This document shows positions 14,413 through 22,935 of a stretch of DNA of 34,568 bases, piece after piece (position 1 is the first letter of the stretch; each line of letters starts with the position of its first letter). The notes under the pieces were generated by a model that saw only the letters and a list, made by a program, of their open reading frames with translations, was not told where the DNA came from and searched no databases. Source of the stretch: Acholeplasmataceae bacterium (GTDB taxonomy: Bacteria > Bacillota_I > Bacilli_A > Izemoplasmatales > Hujiaoplasmataceae); assembly GCA_012515085.1 (NCBI GenBank), contig JAAYZB010000087.1, positions 1-34,568 of the forward strand, given 5' to 3'. Made by a program: the position numbers and the translations under genes.

Positions 14413-15348
14413 TTATTCTTTTATATTCTCCCCAACTGTCGCTTCCAGCCTTACGAACAGTCTGGCGATGAAGCAGCCAATTGCCAGCACCACGATCCCA
14501 ATTATCGTCGGCACAAGATGCGTCGATACATAGCCGAAGAAATCGTGAAAAATTGGGGTTTGATCAGAAAACAAAGCGGATGAGGCCGGGTTGCGGATTT
14601 CGAGGAAAATCCCGATGATTGACGCAACGACCAATCCGATAATAGCAGCATATGTGCTTGACGGAAAACGTTTCAACAAATACTCAATCAATTTTGAGCA
14701 AAGGAAAATACCAATCAACACTCCGATTCCAAAAGGAATGAGCACAAAGAGATGATAGCCAAAAAGGCTAAAATCAAAAATGTTCCCGACCACATTCGTC
14801 ATAATAGCTGTATAAACCCCAAGCGCCATCAATAAAGCCGATCCTGATATCCCGGGCACGACCATCGTCATCGCTGAAACCATTCCGATTAACAAAATCA
14901 AGAAAAAGTGACCGGCGTTTATTTCAAAGGTATCGATTCCGCTATTCTCCTGTAGGAATGTAAAAATGATGAAAGCGGTCAAAGCGACAAAGGCGATGAG
15001 TCCCGGTATGAGTGTCCGAATTTTAATTGGGGATGTTCCCAGTTTTTTAACTAAACTGGGTATTCCTCCGGATATCAATCCCATAAAAAAGAACAAGGTG
15101 ATGAAGGAATTCCAATCAAGCAACCAGCCAATCAGCTTGGCTGTCACCACGATGCTGAATGCAACACCCACCAAGATTGGCAATAGCAACTGAACGCTTG
15201 CTTTGAATTCGCGATGTATATGCCCAATCGCATGCAATATTTGGTCGTAAACACCAAGATACACCGCCAAAGTTCCCCCGCTGACGCCAGGGATAATAAA
15301 AGCCAAGCCAATCAGAAATCCTTTTAGTAGTAAGATAAGGATCGTCAT
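14413..15348 (-). CDS. DUF368 membrane protein (polyprenyl-phosphate translocase family)
   Basis: 311-residue membrane protein with about eight to ten hydrophobic helices and the internal duplication of DUF368: PGVSGGT at residues 20-26 and a second PGISGS copy in the middle. DUF368 (PopT) proteins were shown in other bacteria to return undecaprenyl phosphate to the inner leaflet for cell-wall and polymer synthesis; this role here is by family only. Its ATG overlaps the rimO stop by four bases, so translation is coupled. Confidence 0.88.
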   Translation of the reverse strand: MTILILLLKGFLIGLAFIIPGVSGGTLAVYLGVYDQILHAIGHIHREFKASVQLLLPILVGVAFSIVVTAKLIGWLLDWNSFITLFFFMGLISGGIPSLVKKLGTSPIKIRTLIPGLIAFVALTAFIIFTFLQENSGIDTFEINAGHFFLILLIGMVSAMTMVVPGISGSALLMALGVYTAIMTNVVGNIFDFSLFGYHLFVLIPFGIGVLIGIFLCSKLIEYLLKRFPSSTYAAIIGLVVASIIGIFLEIRNPASSALFSDQTPIFHDFFGYVSTHLVPTIIGIVVLAIGCFIARLFVRLEATVGENIKE

Positions 15349-16652
15349 GTTGTCACCTCAATAATGGCATCACCCAATAAATCATAGCCAATTGCTTCTT
15401 TGATCTGAACCGGGACAATTCTCCCGATTTCTAAAGGGATTCGGGACTGAAACACAAGATTCCCATCGATGTCATCCGGCGCAAAAGCCTCACTACGACC
15501 ATAATAAAACAAGGTCTCAGAATCAAATACTTCCACCAAGGTATGGTGTACTTTTCCGATCTGCTGGCGACTTTTCTTACGACTGATTTTCTTTTGTAAC
15601 CGCATGAGCCGATCATAACGGGATAATCCTTCTTCTTCAGATATACGGCCAGGAAAATCGATGGCTGGGGTGTCTTCTTCCGGTGAATAGATAAAAGCTC
15701 CCAACCGATCAAATTCCACTCTTTCGACAAATTCAAGAAGTTCCTGAAACTCCGCTTCGGTTTCTCCTGGAAAAGCGACGATCAGCGTGGTACGCAAGGT
15801 CGCTTCGGGCATGACCGACCGAATGTTGGCGATTTGTTCGAGTAATCGTTCTTTGCTCCCTCGTCGATTCATTTGTTTTAAGATTCGATTGACACAGTGT
15901 TGAATTGGAATATCGAAATACTTGGCGATGCGAGGATTTTTTTCCATTGTAAGTAATAATTCATCGGTAAGAGAATCCGGGTATAAATATAATGCTCGAA
16001 CAAGAAAAATCCCGGGAATGCGACTGACCCTTTCCAGCAATTTAGCCAAATTCCATCCCCCTGGCAAATCCGTTCCATACCGCGAAGTATCTTGACTGAT
16101 CAAATTGATTTCCTTCGCCCCTTGTTGGACTAATCGTTCACATTCAGCAATAATGTCTTCGGCTTGACGTGACTGATATTTTCCGCGAATCAAAGGAATC
16201 GCACAATATGTACAACGATTATCGCATCCATCACCAATTTTGACATAAGGGGAATAAGGCGATCCTGTTAACAAGCGTGTTTCAAACGCCAAAGGCAGAT
16301 GCTTCAATTTATCTTCCCGAAGTGTCTTTGCAAGAATCAAATGGATTTTTGGATACTCTCTCAAGGTGATCACTCGATCAATAAAGGGCATCTCTTTTAG
16401 CAACTTCTCTTTGTAGCGTTGCGCATAGCAGCCACATACGATCAATTTTTTACCGTATTGGTGCATCTCCATTATCGCATCGAGTGTCTCTTTTTTCGCA
16501 CTTTCAATGAAGCCGCAGGTATTGATAATGATGGCGTCAGCCAATTCGGGCTGATCGACGAGTTCAATCCCAGCTGATTTCAAAATTCCTAAGATCATTT
16601 CTGAATCCACAAGGTTTTTTGCACAACCTAAAGCGATAAAACCCACTTTCAT
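15345..16652 (-). CDS. rimO: Ribosomal protein S12 methylthiotransferase RimO
   Basis: 435-residue radical SAM enzyme that adds a methylthio group to the conserved Asp of ribosomal protein S12. The N-terminal iron-sulphur ligands are Cys10, Cys46 and Cys75. The radical SAM CxxxCxxC is Cys143, Cys147, Cys150 in DGCDNRCTYC. A TRAM domain fills the last 65 residues or so. SLG-type start FIALGCAKNLVDSE distinguishes RimO from MiaB. It overlaps manA upstream and DUF368 downstream by four bases each (ATGA), so all three are translated from one message. Confidence 0.95.
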   Translation of the reverse strand: MKVGFIALGCAKNLVDSEMILGILKSAGIELVDQPELADAIIINTCGFIESAKKETLDAIMEMHQYGKKLIVCGCYAQRYKEKLLKEMPFIDRVITLREYPKIHLILAKTLREDKLKHLPLAFETRLLTGSPYSPYVKIGDGCDNRCTYCAIPLIRGKYQSRQAEDIIAECERLVQQGAKEINLISQDTSRYGTDLPGGWNLAKLLERVSRIPGIFLVRALYLYPDSLTDELLLTMEKNPRIAKYFDIPIQHCVNRILKQMNRRGSKERLLEQIANIRSVMPEATLRTTLIVAFPGETEAEFQELLEFVERVEFDRLGAFIYSPEEDTPAIDFPGRISEEEGLSRYDRLMRLQKKISRKKSRQQIGKVHHTLVEVFDSETLFYYGRSEAFAPDDIDGNLVFQSRIPLEIGRIVPVQIKEAIGYDLLGDAIIEVTT

Positions 16653-17596
16653 CGCTCATTCCTCAATTTGAATGCGTGTAATAGTGATGCTTTCCCCTTC
16701 ATCTGAACAGCATCGACTTTCCAAGGAATTATAAACGCGTCTCCTTTTTTGAAGGGCAATTGTTGGACGGTTCCTTCTCCTTCTAGCACAACAAAAAGAG
16801 AAGTGGATTTCTCCTTATTAGTCCAGAGTAAAGACGAAGATATCGTCCACTTTTCAACGGTAAAAAAGGGCGATGTCACAAGTCGAACTATACCTTGAGA
16901 ATTCGAATAATTGATAATGGAGATCGAGGGCGAAGGCACGGTTGTGACCGCAAGTGCCTGTTGGAGATGCAGTGGTCTTTTTCTCCCAAAAGTATCTTCA
17001 CGATCATAATCATATACTCGATATGTCACATCTGATGCTTGTTGGATTTCCACCAAGCGAACATGATCGCCGATCGCATGAAGCAACCCTGCGGGTATGT
17101 AGACAAAATCTCCTTTTTGAATCTTCACTTTTCTTAACAAGTTTTCATAATCGCCAATCTGGATCATTTCTGCCAGTTCGCTTTTCGTGTTTGCCGTATG
17201 GCCTAAAATCAAATAGGAATTCGGACCGGCTTCGGTCACATACCAGCATTCGGTCTTCCCCCGGCTGTTTTCCATTTTTTTTGCCTTGGCATCATCCGGA
17301 TGGACTTGAACTGATAATTTGGCTTGCGCATCAATCCATTTAACAAGCAAAGGAAACTCGGGGCTTTCAGAAAAGCCGAAATAATCTGGGTTCTCACGAA
17401 AACAATCCCGGAGGGTTTTCCCGGCATATTTCCCATTTTTGATGGTTGACGAGGCATTTTTCATTCCAGAAATCAGCCAAGCCTCGCCAATCGGTTGTGT
17501 GGATGACAAAGCGTTATAGAGGTGGCGGAGATGATCTCCGCCCCAAATGCGCTCATCCAAATGTGGTTCAAAAAACAAAATATCAGTCATCTTCAT
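16649..17596 (-). CDS. manA: Mannose-6-phosphate isomerase, class I
   Basis: 315-residue cupin-type zinc enzyme interconverting mannose-6-phosphate and fructose-6-phosphate. Zinc-site motifs: VQVHPDD (His99), KTECWYV (Glu116), and YIPAGLLHAIG (His173); the catalytic-Arg region is SDVTYRVYDYDR. It is the short Firmicutes form. Two in-frame ATGs, at 17594-17596 and 17588-17590, lie near one GAGGG site; the second has the more usual spacing, the difference being two residues. First gene of the manA-rimO-DUF368-M20-amidohydrolase run. Confidence 0.94.
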   Translation of the reverse strand: MKMTDILFFEPHLDERIWGGDHLRHLYNALSSTQPIGEAWLISGMKNASSTIKNGKYAGKTLRDCFRENPDYFGFSESPEFPLLVKWIDAQAKLSVQVHPDDAKAKKMENSRGKTECWYVTEAGPNSYLILGHTANTKSELAEMIQIGDYENLLRKVKIQKGDFVYIPAGLLHAIGDHVRLVEIQQASDVTYRVYDYDREDTFGRKRPLHLQQALAVTTVPSPSISIINYSNSQGIVRLVTSPFFTVEKWTISSSLLWTNKEKSTSLFVVLEGEGTVQQLPFKKGDAFIIPWKVDAVQMKGKASLLHAFKLRNER

Positions 17597-17624
17597 GCAC
17601 CCTCAATGGTTTGTGATACGTCAT

Positions 17625-17653
17625 ATTATATCCTCTTTACATAGAAATGAAAA
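17625..17653 (-). promoter_or_regulatory. Promoter of the manA operon
   Basis: Minus strand TTTTCA (complement 17648-17653), 17-base spacer, TATAAT (complement 17625-17630), about 30 bases before manA. Confidence 0.7.
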
Positions 17654-17684
17654 GTCAAAACCTGGTTTGATTATGCCTTATGAT

Positions 17685-17711
17685 AAAAAAAAGAGGATAC
17701 AATATCCTCTT
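17685..17711 (-). terminator. Terminator of the marR-ABC operon
   Basis: Minus strand AAGAGGATA / TATCCTCTT arms with a three-base loop (complement 17703-17711 and 17691-17699), followed by a T-run of eight. The first two bases of the stem belong to the stop codon of the upstream ABC gene. Confidence 0.9.
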
Positions 17712-19599
17712 AAACCAATGGTTTTAAAAACTGACTTTGATATAGCTCGTAATATGCGCCTTTTTTCGCTAGCAACTCCAGATGATTCCCCTGTTCGACA
17801 ATGTCGCCGTTCTCCATGACCAAAATAACCGATGCTCGCTTGATGGTGGACAAGCGATGAGCAATCACGAAACTGGTGCGTCCTTGAATCATGAAATCCA
17901 TCGCGTTTTGAATATAGGCCTCCGTCCTTGTATCGACGGATGATGTGGCTTCATCTAAAATCAGGATCTTTGGATCATACAAGATTGCGCGGGCAATCGT
18001 CAATAGTTGTTTTTGCCCTTGGCTCATATTCGAAGCATCTTCCGAAAGAATCGTGTCATACCCGTGAGGGAGAGTTTCAATAAAGTGATGAACATGGGCT
18101 TGTTGGCAGGCTTTTGTCACTTCTTCAAGCGTTGCGTTTTCTTTCCCATAAGCTACATTCTCTCGAATCGTGCCCGAAAAGAGCCAAGTGTCCTGCAACA
18201 CCATACCAAAGAGTTTCCGAAGTTCTTGACGGCTGACATCTGTGGATTTGATTCCATCAATTCGAATTTCGCCGTCTTTGATCTCATAAAATCGCATCAG
18301 CAAATTGACTAAGGTGGTTTTCCCAGCGCCGGTCGGTCCCACAATAGCGATTTGTTTACCGGGCTCAACAACCAAATTTAAATGCTTGATTAACTGATGA
18401 TCCGGTGTATAGGAAAACTCAACATCCTGAAAATCAACGGCACCTAAAAAGTGATCTTCGTCAAAGTGCTCCAACCGGCTTTCCAGTACCTCTTCGTCTT
18501 CATCCAGTAAATTGAAGATTCGTTCTGCTCCAGCAATCGAGGCCTGCATCAGGTTGATCATATTGGCCAGGTTTAAAATCGGATTCATAAAACGTCGATG
18601 ATACGTGACGAAAATCGTGATGTCACCAATCAACAGTGGATTGACCGCTCCGGCCAAGATGCCCCCAATGACGACGATTAGAACATAACCGATGTTGCTG
18701 ATAAACTCCATGATCGGTCGAATTAGACCACTCAAAAATTGAGCAAATTTCATTTCATTCGCCAACCGACCATTGATGGAGGAAAACTTCTCAAAAGCAT
18801 CGTCTTCTCTTCCGAATAGTTTGACGATATGGTGAGCCGTATACATTTCTTCAATGTAGCCATTGAGATTTCCTAATTCATCTTGTTGCCTTTTAAACCG
18901 TTTTTGCGAGCGCTTTGCGATAAACGTTGTGGTCAAGATATAAAGCGGCAATATCCCGATGGTAATCAACGTAAGTTTCCAAGAGATGACAAACATCATG
19001 ATGATGACACCAATAATTGTCAAAAAGGATTGAATCACGGAAATCAAACTTTGTTGGATCGACCCCGTCACTGCATCCACATCGTTAGTAAACACCGACA
19101 AAATGTTTCCTGTTTGATTTGAATCAAAAAAACGAATGGGCAATCTTTCGAGTTTTTCGCGAAGTTTGTTACGAAAATTCTTTCCAATCTCAGCGCTGAC
19201 GTAATTTCCAAATAGATGAGCAACCAGTTCCATGATAAACGTCAATAAATAGAGCGAAAGCGTCAAGATAAACAAGTTTTGAATCAAAGATATTCCCGCT
19301 GTTCGATCCGCTGTACCATCGATGATTTCCTGCAACGCGTTTAAGATTTGCCGAGTAAAGTTCGGTGTAATGACACTGATAATCGTCACTGCCACCGTCG
19401 CAATCATCATAATTACCAATAATGCCAGTTGTGGACGTAGAAAGCGGACAAGCCGTTTCAATGTTCCTTTGAAATCTTTCGCTTTTTCCATCGCTATTCC
19501 CAGTGGCATTCCGCCACCCGGACCATGACCACCGCGACGAGGTCCAACTCTTCTGGGAGGAGTTGAATGAGAAACTTGCGATTTGGGATCGTTTTTCAT
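17710..19599 (-). CDS. ABC exporter half-transporter (consensus ATPase subunit)
   Basis: 629 residues from the ATG at 19597-19599, chosen because AGGAGG lies eight bases upstream and the ATG overlaps the partner's stop by four bases; a longer frame to 19653 has no support. A Gly/Arg/Pro-rich N-terminus is followed by six membrane segments and a nucleotide-binding domain: Walker A GPTGAGKTT (421-429), signature NMSQGQKQ (degenerate from LSGGQ), Walker B ILILDEATSSVD with the catalytic Glu, and the switch His in IAHRLST. It forms the consensus half of a heterodimeric multidrug-type exporter (LmrCD/BmrCD type) with the preceding gene. Confidence 0.93.
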   Translation of the reverse strand: MKNDPKSQVSHSTPPRRVGPRRGGHGPGGGMPLGIAMEKAKDFKGTLKRLVRFLRPQLALLVIMMIATVAVTIISVITPNFTRQILNALQEIIDGTADRTAGISLIQNLFILTLSLYLLTFIMELVAHLFGNYVSAEIGKNFRNKLREKLERLPIRFFDSNQTGNILSVFTNDVDAVTGSIQQSLISVIQSFLTIIGVIIMMFVISWKLTLITIGILPLYILTTTFIAKRSQKRFKRQQDELGNLNGYIEEMYTAHHIVKLFGREDDAFEKFSSINGRLANEMKFAQFLSGLIRPIMEFISNIGYVLIVVIGGILAGAVNPLLIGDITIFVTYHRRFMNPILNLANMINLMQASIAGAERIFNLLDEDEEVLESRLEHFDEDHFLGAVDFQDVEFSYTPDHQLIKHLNLVVEPGKQIAIVGPTGAGKTTLVNLLMRFYEIKDGEIRIDGIKSTDVSRQELRKLFGMVLQDTWLFSGTIRENVAYGKENATLEEVTKACQQAHVHHFIETLPHGYDTILSEDASNMSQGQKQLLTIARAILYDPKILILDEATSSVDTRTEAYIQNAMDFMIQGRTSFVIAHRLSTIKRASVILVMENGDIVEQGNHLELLAKKGAYYELYQSQFLKPLV

Positions 19600-21437
19600 A
19601 CCAATTCCTCCTCGCTTAATTGTGATAGGGCTATCTCGCGATAGACATCGCAATTTTGAATCAATTCCCGATGTGTTCCAATTCCCACGATCCGACCTTC
19701 GTGAAAGACAATAATCTTATCAGCATCCATGATGGTACCGATTCGTTGGGCGACAATCAAAACCGTCGCATCTTTTATTTCCGAACGAAGTGCCAACCTT
19801 AAAGCCGCATCCGTCTTAAAATCCAAAGCGGAAAAACTATCATCAAACACATAGATTGGCGAGCGACGAACCAACGCCCGCACGATTGACAACCGCTGTT
19901 TTTGTCCACCGGAAAAATTCACTGCACCTTGTTCAACAACCGCTTCATATCTTTGATCAATCGCTTCGATAAAATCATCTGCTTGCCCGATTCTTACGGC
20001 TTTTTCGATTTCTTCTTCCGTAGCATCGGGATTACCATAAGTAATGTTCTCACGGATTGTCCCCGAAAACAATGTCGCTTTTTGAGGAACAAACCCGATC
20101 AGCGAACGGAGTTTTTTTAGTGACAACTGGCGAATGTCAACGCCATCAATCTTGATTTCTCCACAAGTGACATCAAAGAAGCGTGGCAATAGATTGATCG
20201 TCGTCGATTTTCCCGATCCAGTGGAACCAATTAGCGCCACCACTTCACCTGGAGATGCACTAAAAGAAATATGCTCAAGCACATTCTTTTCAGCGTCATC
20301 ATACTTGAAACAAACATCGGAAAATTCAATCTCTCCCCGAAAATCCTGAGTATCATATTGTGGATCGCCGCTATCTTTGATTTTAATATCCGTTTCCAAG
20401 ACTTCCGACACCCGTTTTCCCGATACTTCTGCTCGGGGATACATGATAAAAGTAAACGTCAGCATTAACAAACTAAACATTATTTGAAAGGAGTATTGCA
20501 TCACCGCCGAAACATTCGCCAGTGCTTGATAATCACTCGATTGACTACCAAGAATCAGTCGATAAGCAAAAAAGATGACGGCTAAAATAACGATGCTAAA
20601 AACCAGATTGACTGCTGGATTCATAAATGCCAGAATATTACCGGTTTTCACCATGGTCTTAGTTAAGTCATTATTCGCTTCCTGAAAGCGATTGACTTCT
20701 TTATCCCCTTTATCAAACGCCCGAATCACTCGAACACCATTGATCCCTTCTCGGGTCACCAAAGTGATTTTGTCAATCTTTTTTTGCATCACCCGAAACA
20801 AGGGCAATGCAAGAATAAAGACGACAATGACTAAAATGGCGAGCACTGGGACTCCCCCAAATAAAACCTGGGTGAGTTCTTTGCTTTTGTTCCAACTCAG
20901 AATCAGAGCTCCGGTAAAAATAATGGGGATCCGAACCACCATGCGTAAAAACATGATCAGGAAATTTTGAATTTGAACGACATCATTTGTGGATCGAGTG
21001 ATCAGTGAAGATGTGCCAAATTGGTCTGTATCGGCCATTGAGAATTGGTTGACTTTGCGAAAAATATCGGCACGGATGCTTTTCCCAGTTAAACTAGAGA
21101 CCTTGCTGGAGAGATACATGAGCAAGATAGCTGCTCCCGTCGAGGCCAGCGTCACGATGGCCATCCAACCCCCATAATGTAATATGATATCCATGTCACT
21201 TTCTTGACCGATGATCCGACATGTATCTGGTGATGCGTTGATGTCGCAAAAATCGGTCGATACGAAGGCCTCGCTCGTAGGATCATACACTTCATAGATC
21301 GGTTTGATCCCTTCGCCAATCATCTTGCTCATGAAATCTGGCAATAATAACTGCCCCATTGCCGAAATGGCGACCAAAAACAATATGACTAGGACCGACA
21401 CCCAGTGCGGTTTTAAATATTTAAACATCCTTTTCAC
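19596..21437 (-). CDS. ABC exporter half-transporter (degenerate ATPase subunit)
   Basis: Partner of the following ABC gene. Six membrane segments lie in the first 320 residues or so, with a long extracellular loop after helix 1 containing two Cys (DFCDINASPDTCR). ATPase domain: Walker A GSTGSGKST (404-412), signature NFSGGQKQRL, Walker B IYVFDDSFSALD in which the catalytic Glu is replaced by Asp, and IVAQRIGT where the usual switch His is Gln. These are standard marks of the degenerate half of heterodimeric exporters. I place the start at the GTG at 21435-21437, nine bases after AGGAGG. An ATG at 21446 abuts the ribosome site and one at 21428 is also possible. It overlaps the end of marR. 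Confidence 0.9.
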   Translation of the reverse strand: MKRMFKYLKPHWVSVLVILFLVAISAMGQLLLPDFMSKMIGEGIKPIYEVYDPTSEAFVSTDFCDINASPDTCRIIGQESDMDIILHYGGWMAIVTLASTGAAILLMYLSSKVSSLTGKSIRADIFRKVNQFSMADTDQFGTSSLITRSTNDVVQIQNFLIMFLRMVVRIPIIFTGALILSWNKSKELTQVLFGGVPVLAILVIVVFILALPLFRVMQKKIDKITLVTREGINGVRVIRAFDKGDKEVNRFQEANNDLTKTMVKTGNILAFMNPAVNLVFSIVILAVIFFAYRLILGSQSSDYQALANVSAVMQYSFQIMFSLLMLTFTFIMYPRAEVSGKRVSEVLETDIKIKDSGDPQYDTQDFRGEIEFSDVCFKYDDAEKNVLEHISFSASPGEVVALIGSTGSGKSTTINLLPRFFDVTCGEIKIDGVDIRQLSLKKLRSLIGFVPQKATLFSGTIRENITYGNPDATEEEIEKAVRIGQADDFIEAIDQRYEAVVEQGAVNFSGGQKQRLSIVRALVRRSPIYVFDDSFSALDFKTDAALRLALRSEIKDATVLIVAQRIGTIMDADKIIVFHEGRIVGIGTHRELIQNCDVYREIALSQLSEEELV

Positions 21438-21864
21438 TAGGGTCATCCTCCTGAAAGTACTGTCTTAAAGACATGGAAATTTTCTGATAAATCTGTTGTA
21501 GATCTTCTTGCTCTTTTTCCGTTAACATACTTTTGATCAGTTTGTCCCAAGCGGAAAAACCTTCTAGCACACTGAAAGCAATCTTTTCTCCTTCTGGCGT
21601 AATGCTGACCAAAAAGCCGCGTAGATCATCGGGATCGGCTTTTTTCTCTACCAAATGCCGTTTAGTTAACCGGGCTATCGCCCGTGTCGCGTGCGACTTG
21701 TGAAAGGGAGCATCCGCTACGATCGTACTCATTTTTGATTGTTTCTTGTGATTGATTTTTACCAAATACATGGCATCTGGATTATTTAAATCCAAGCGTT
21801 TCAAATAATCTTCCATAAATCGCGCTCGATACCGAGCGATTCGATGATCGACGTAACTAAACAT
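21421..21864 (-). CDS. MarR-family transcriptional regulator
   Basis: 147-residue winged-helix repressor; the DNA-binding part is about residues 45-110 (FHKSHATRAIARLTKRHLVEKK, then the wing with DPDDLRGFLVSITPEG). MarR proteins release DNA on binding phenolic or drug-like ligands. It is the first gene of an operon with the two ABC exporter genes, and its promoter contains a perfect inverted repeat, so it very likely represses itself and the exporter. GAGGTG precedes the ATG. Confidence 0.92.
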   Translation of the reverse strand: MFSYVDHRIARYRARFMEDYLKRLDLNNPDAMYLVKINHKKQSKMSTIVADAPFHKSHATRAIARLTKRHLVEKKADPDDLRGFLVSITPEGEKIAFSVLEGFSAWDKLIKSMLTEKEQEDLQQIYQKISMSLRQYFQEDDPSEKDV

Positions 21865-21887
21865 GTCAACACCTCACAGATGGTTCA

Positions 21888-21916
21888 ATTATATCGCTAG
21901 TTAGTTGCGTTGTCAA
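21888..21916 (-). promoter_or_regulatory. Consensus promoter of the marR-ABC operon
   Basis: Minus strand TTGACA (complement 21911-21916), 17-base spacer, TATAAT (complement 21888-21893): a perfect sigma-A-type match, which would need repression to be kept off. Confidence 0.92.
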
Positions 21917-21920
21917 CTAA
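21901..21920. promoter_or_regulatory. MarR operator (20-base palindrome over the -35)
   Basis: TTAGTTG CGTTGT CAACTAA: perfect 7-base arms around a 6-base centre, covering the -35 box and part of the spacer. Size and position suit a MarR dimer. Confidence 0.75.
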
Positions 21921-21949
21921 AAGAATGACTAGCTTTTGCTAGTCATTCT
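21917..21949 (-). terminator. Terminator of degV
   Basis: Perfect 12-base arms AGAATGACTAGC / GCTAGTCATTCT with a tetraloop (21922-21933, 21938-21949). The degV stop codon is inside the stem. Only four T follow on the minus strand, running straight into the MarR operator. Confidence 0.75.
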
Positions 21950-22797
21950 TTTTCGATGTATAGAATTCCGATCGTTCCTTTACCGCAGTGCGAGGAGATG
22001 ACGCATCCGGCAGCGGTTTCATATATATGTTTGATTTTTAAATTGTGTTTCGCAAGTTCCTGTTTGATATAAACCGCTTGCTCATCTGCCAGCGAATGTG
22101 TGATCATTAGGAAGTCTTCGTCCACTCGATCCTCAAGTTCCAATAATTCTCGAATCATCAAATCGATTCCAATTCGAATATTTCCCCTTGGTTTTTTTCC
22201 CACTGCCATCAACCCATTGTGAACCTTTATAATGGGTTTGATCCGCAACATGGTTCCCATGAAGGCAGACAAGGCGTTCAACCTTCCCCCTTTATAAAGG
22301 TACTCCAAGGTGTCGATCACAAACTGACTGCGTACGCGGGAGCGGATTGCTTCCAATTTTTTTACAATCATCTCAGCGGAATCGCCTTCGGAACGAAATT
22401 TGGCTGCTTTTAAGACCAATAGCCCAGAGCCACTCGAAAGATTTTGGGAATCTACAAGATGAATTTTGGTTGAATCCAGCATTTTTTTTGCGGTATTAGC
22501 GCTGGTAAGAGACGCCGAAAAGTTCCCGCCAATTCCTGTATAGATGATTTCATACCCTTCCGCTAAATATTCCTTGAAGACATTATAGAAATCTCCGGGA
22601 GATGCGGCTGCGGTTTTAGGTAAAAAGCCTTTTTTTTGAACCAGGTCATACATGTTTTTTGGATTGAGTTCAAATAGATCGCGATATGTTTCTTCTTTGA
22701 AGTTAACATATAATGGAACCATTGTTATTTGATGTGCTTCAATTAGATCTGGAGATAAGTCGCTGGTGGTATCGGTAATTAGTTTGATTTTGTGCAT
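21943..22797 (-). CDS. degV: DegV family protein (FakB-like fatty-acid binding)
   Basis: 284 residues from the ATG at 22795-22797, chosen because GGGGTG lies six bases upstream; the frame extends to a GTG at 22806 with no ribosome site. DegV proteins bind a fatty acid and, as FakB, present it to fatty-acid kinase FakA for phospholipid synthesis. Visible: ITDTTSDLSPDLI at the start, AAASPGDFYNVF, the acyl-pocket loop GIGGNFSASLTSA, and late GCVISSHCGKGTIGILY. fakA is not in the window. Single-gene unit. Confidence 0.9.
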   Translation of the reverse strand: MHKIKLITDTTSDLSPDLIEAHQITMVPLYVNFKEETYRDLFELNPKNMYDLVQKKGFLPKTAAASPGDFYNVFKEYLAEGYEIIYTGIGGNFSASLTSANTAKKMLDSTKIHLVDSQNLSSGSGLLVLKAAKFRSEGDSAEMIVKKLEAIRSRVRSQFVIDTLEYLYKGGRLNALSAFMGTMLRIKPIIKVHNGLMAVGKKPRGNIRIGIDLMIRELLELEDRVDEDFLMITHSLADEQAVYIKQELAKHNLKIKHIYETAAGCVISSHCGKGTIGILYIEKE

Positions 22798-22817
22798 AAC
22801 AGTCACCCCATGTGAGA

Positions 22818-22846
22818 ATTATAACGAAATTTATGGATAAAGTAAA
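22818..22846 (-). promoter_or_regulatory. Promoter of degV
   Basis: Minus strand TTTACT (complement 22841-22846), 17-base spacer, TATAAT (complement 22818-22823), 20 bases before the ATG. Confidence 0.75.
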
Positions 22847-22888
22847 GAATATCACGCTTTTCGTTAACTTCTATTCTTCGATTCTTCA

Positions 22889-22917
22889 TTGGAGTTGATG
22901 AAAGGACATGATATAAT
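22889..22917 (+). promoter_or_regulatory. Promoter of fumA-fumB
   Basis: TTGGAG (22889-22894), 17-base spacer, TATAAT (22912-22917) with a TG extension, 18 bases before the fumA ATG. Confidence 0.75.
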
Positions 22918-22935
22918 GATGTTTGAGGTGGATTT

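Noticed and set aside
19600..19653. Longer N-terminus of the second ABC gene (start at 19653)
   Set aside because: The ATG at 19599 has AGGAGG and a four-base overlap with its partner's stop; the extension has no family similarity.
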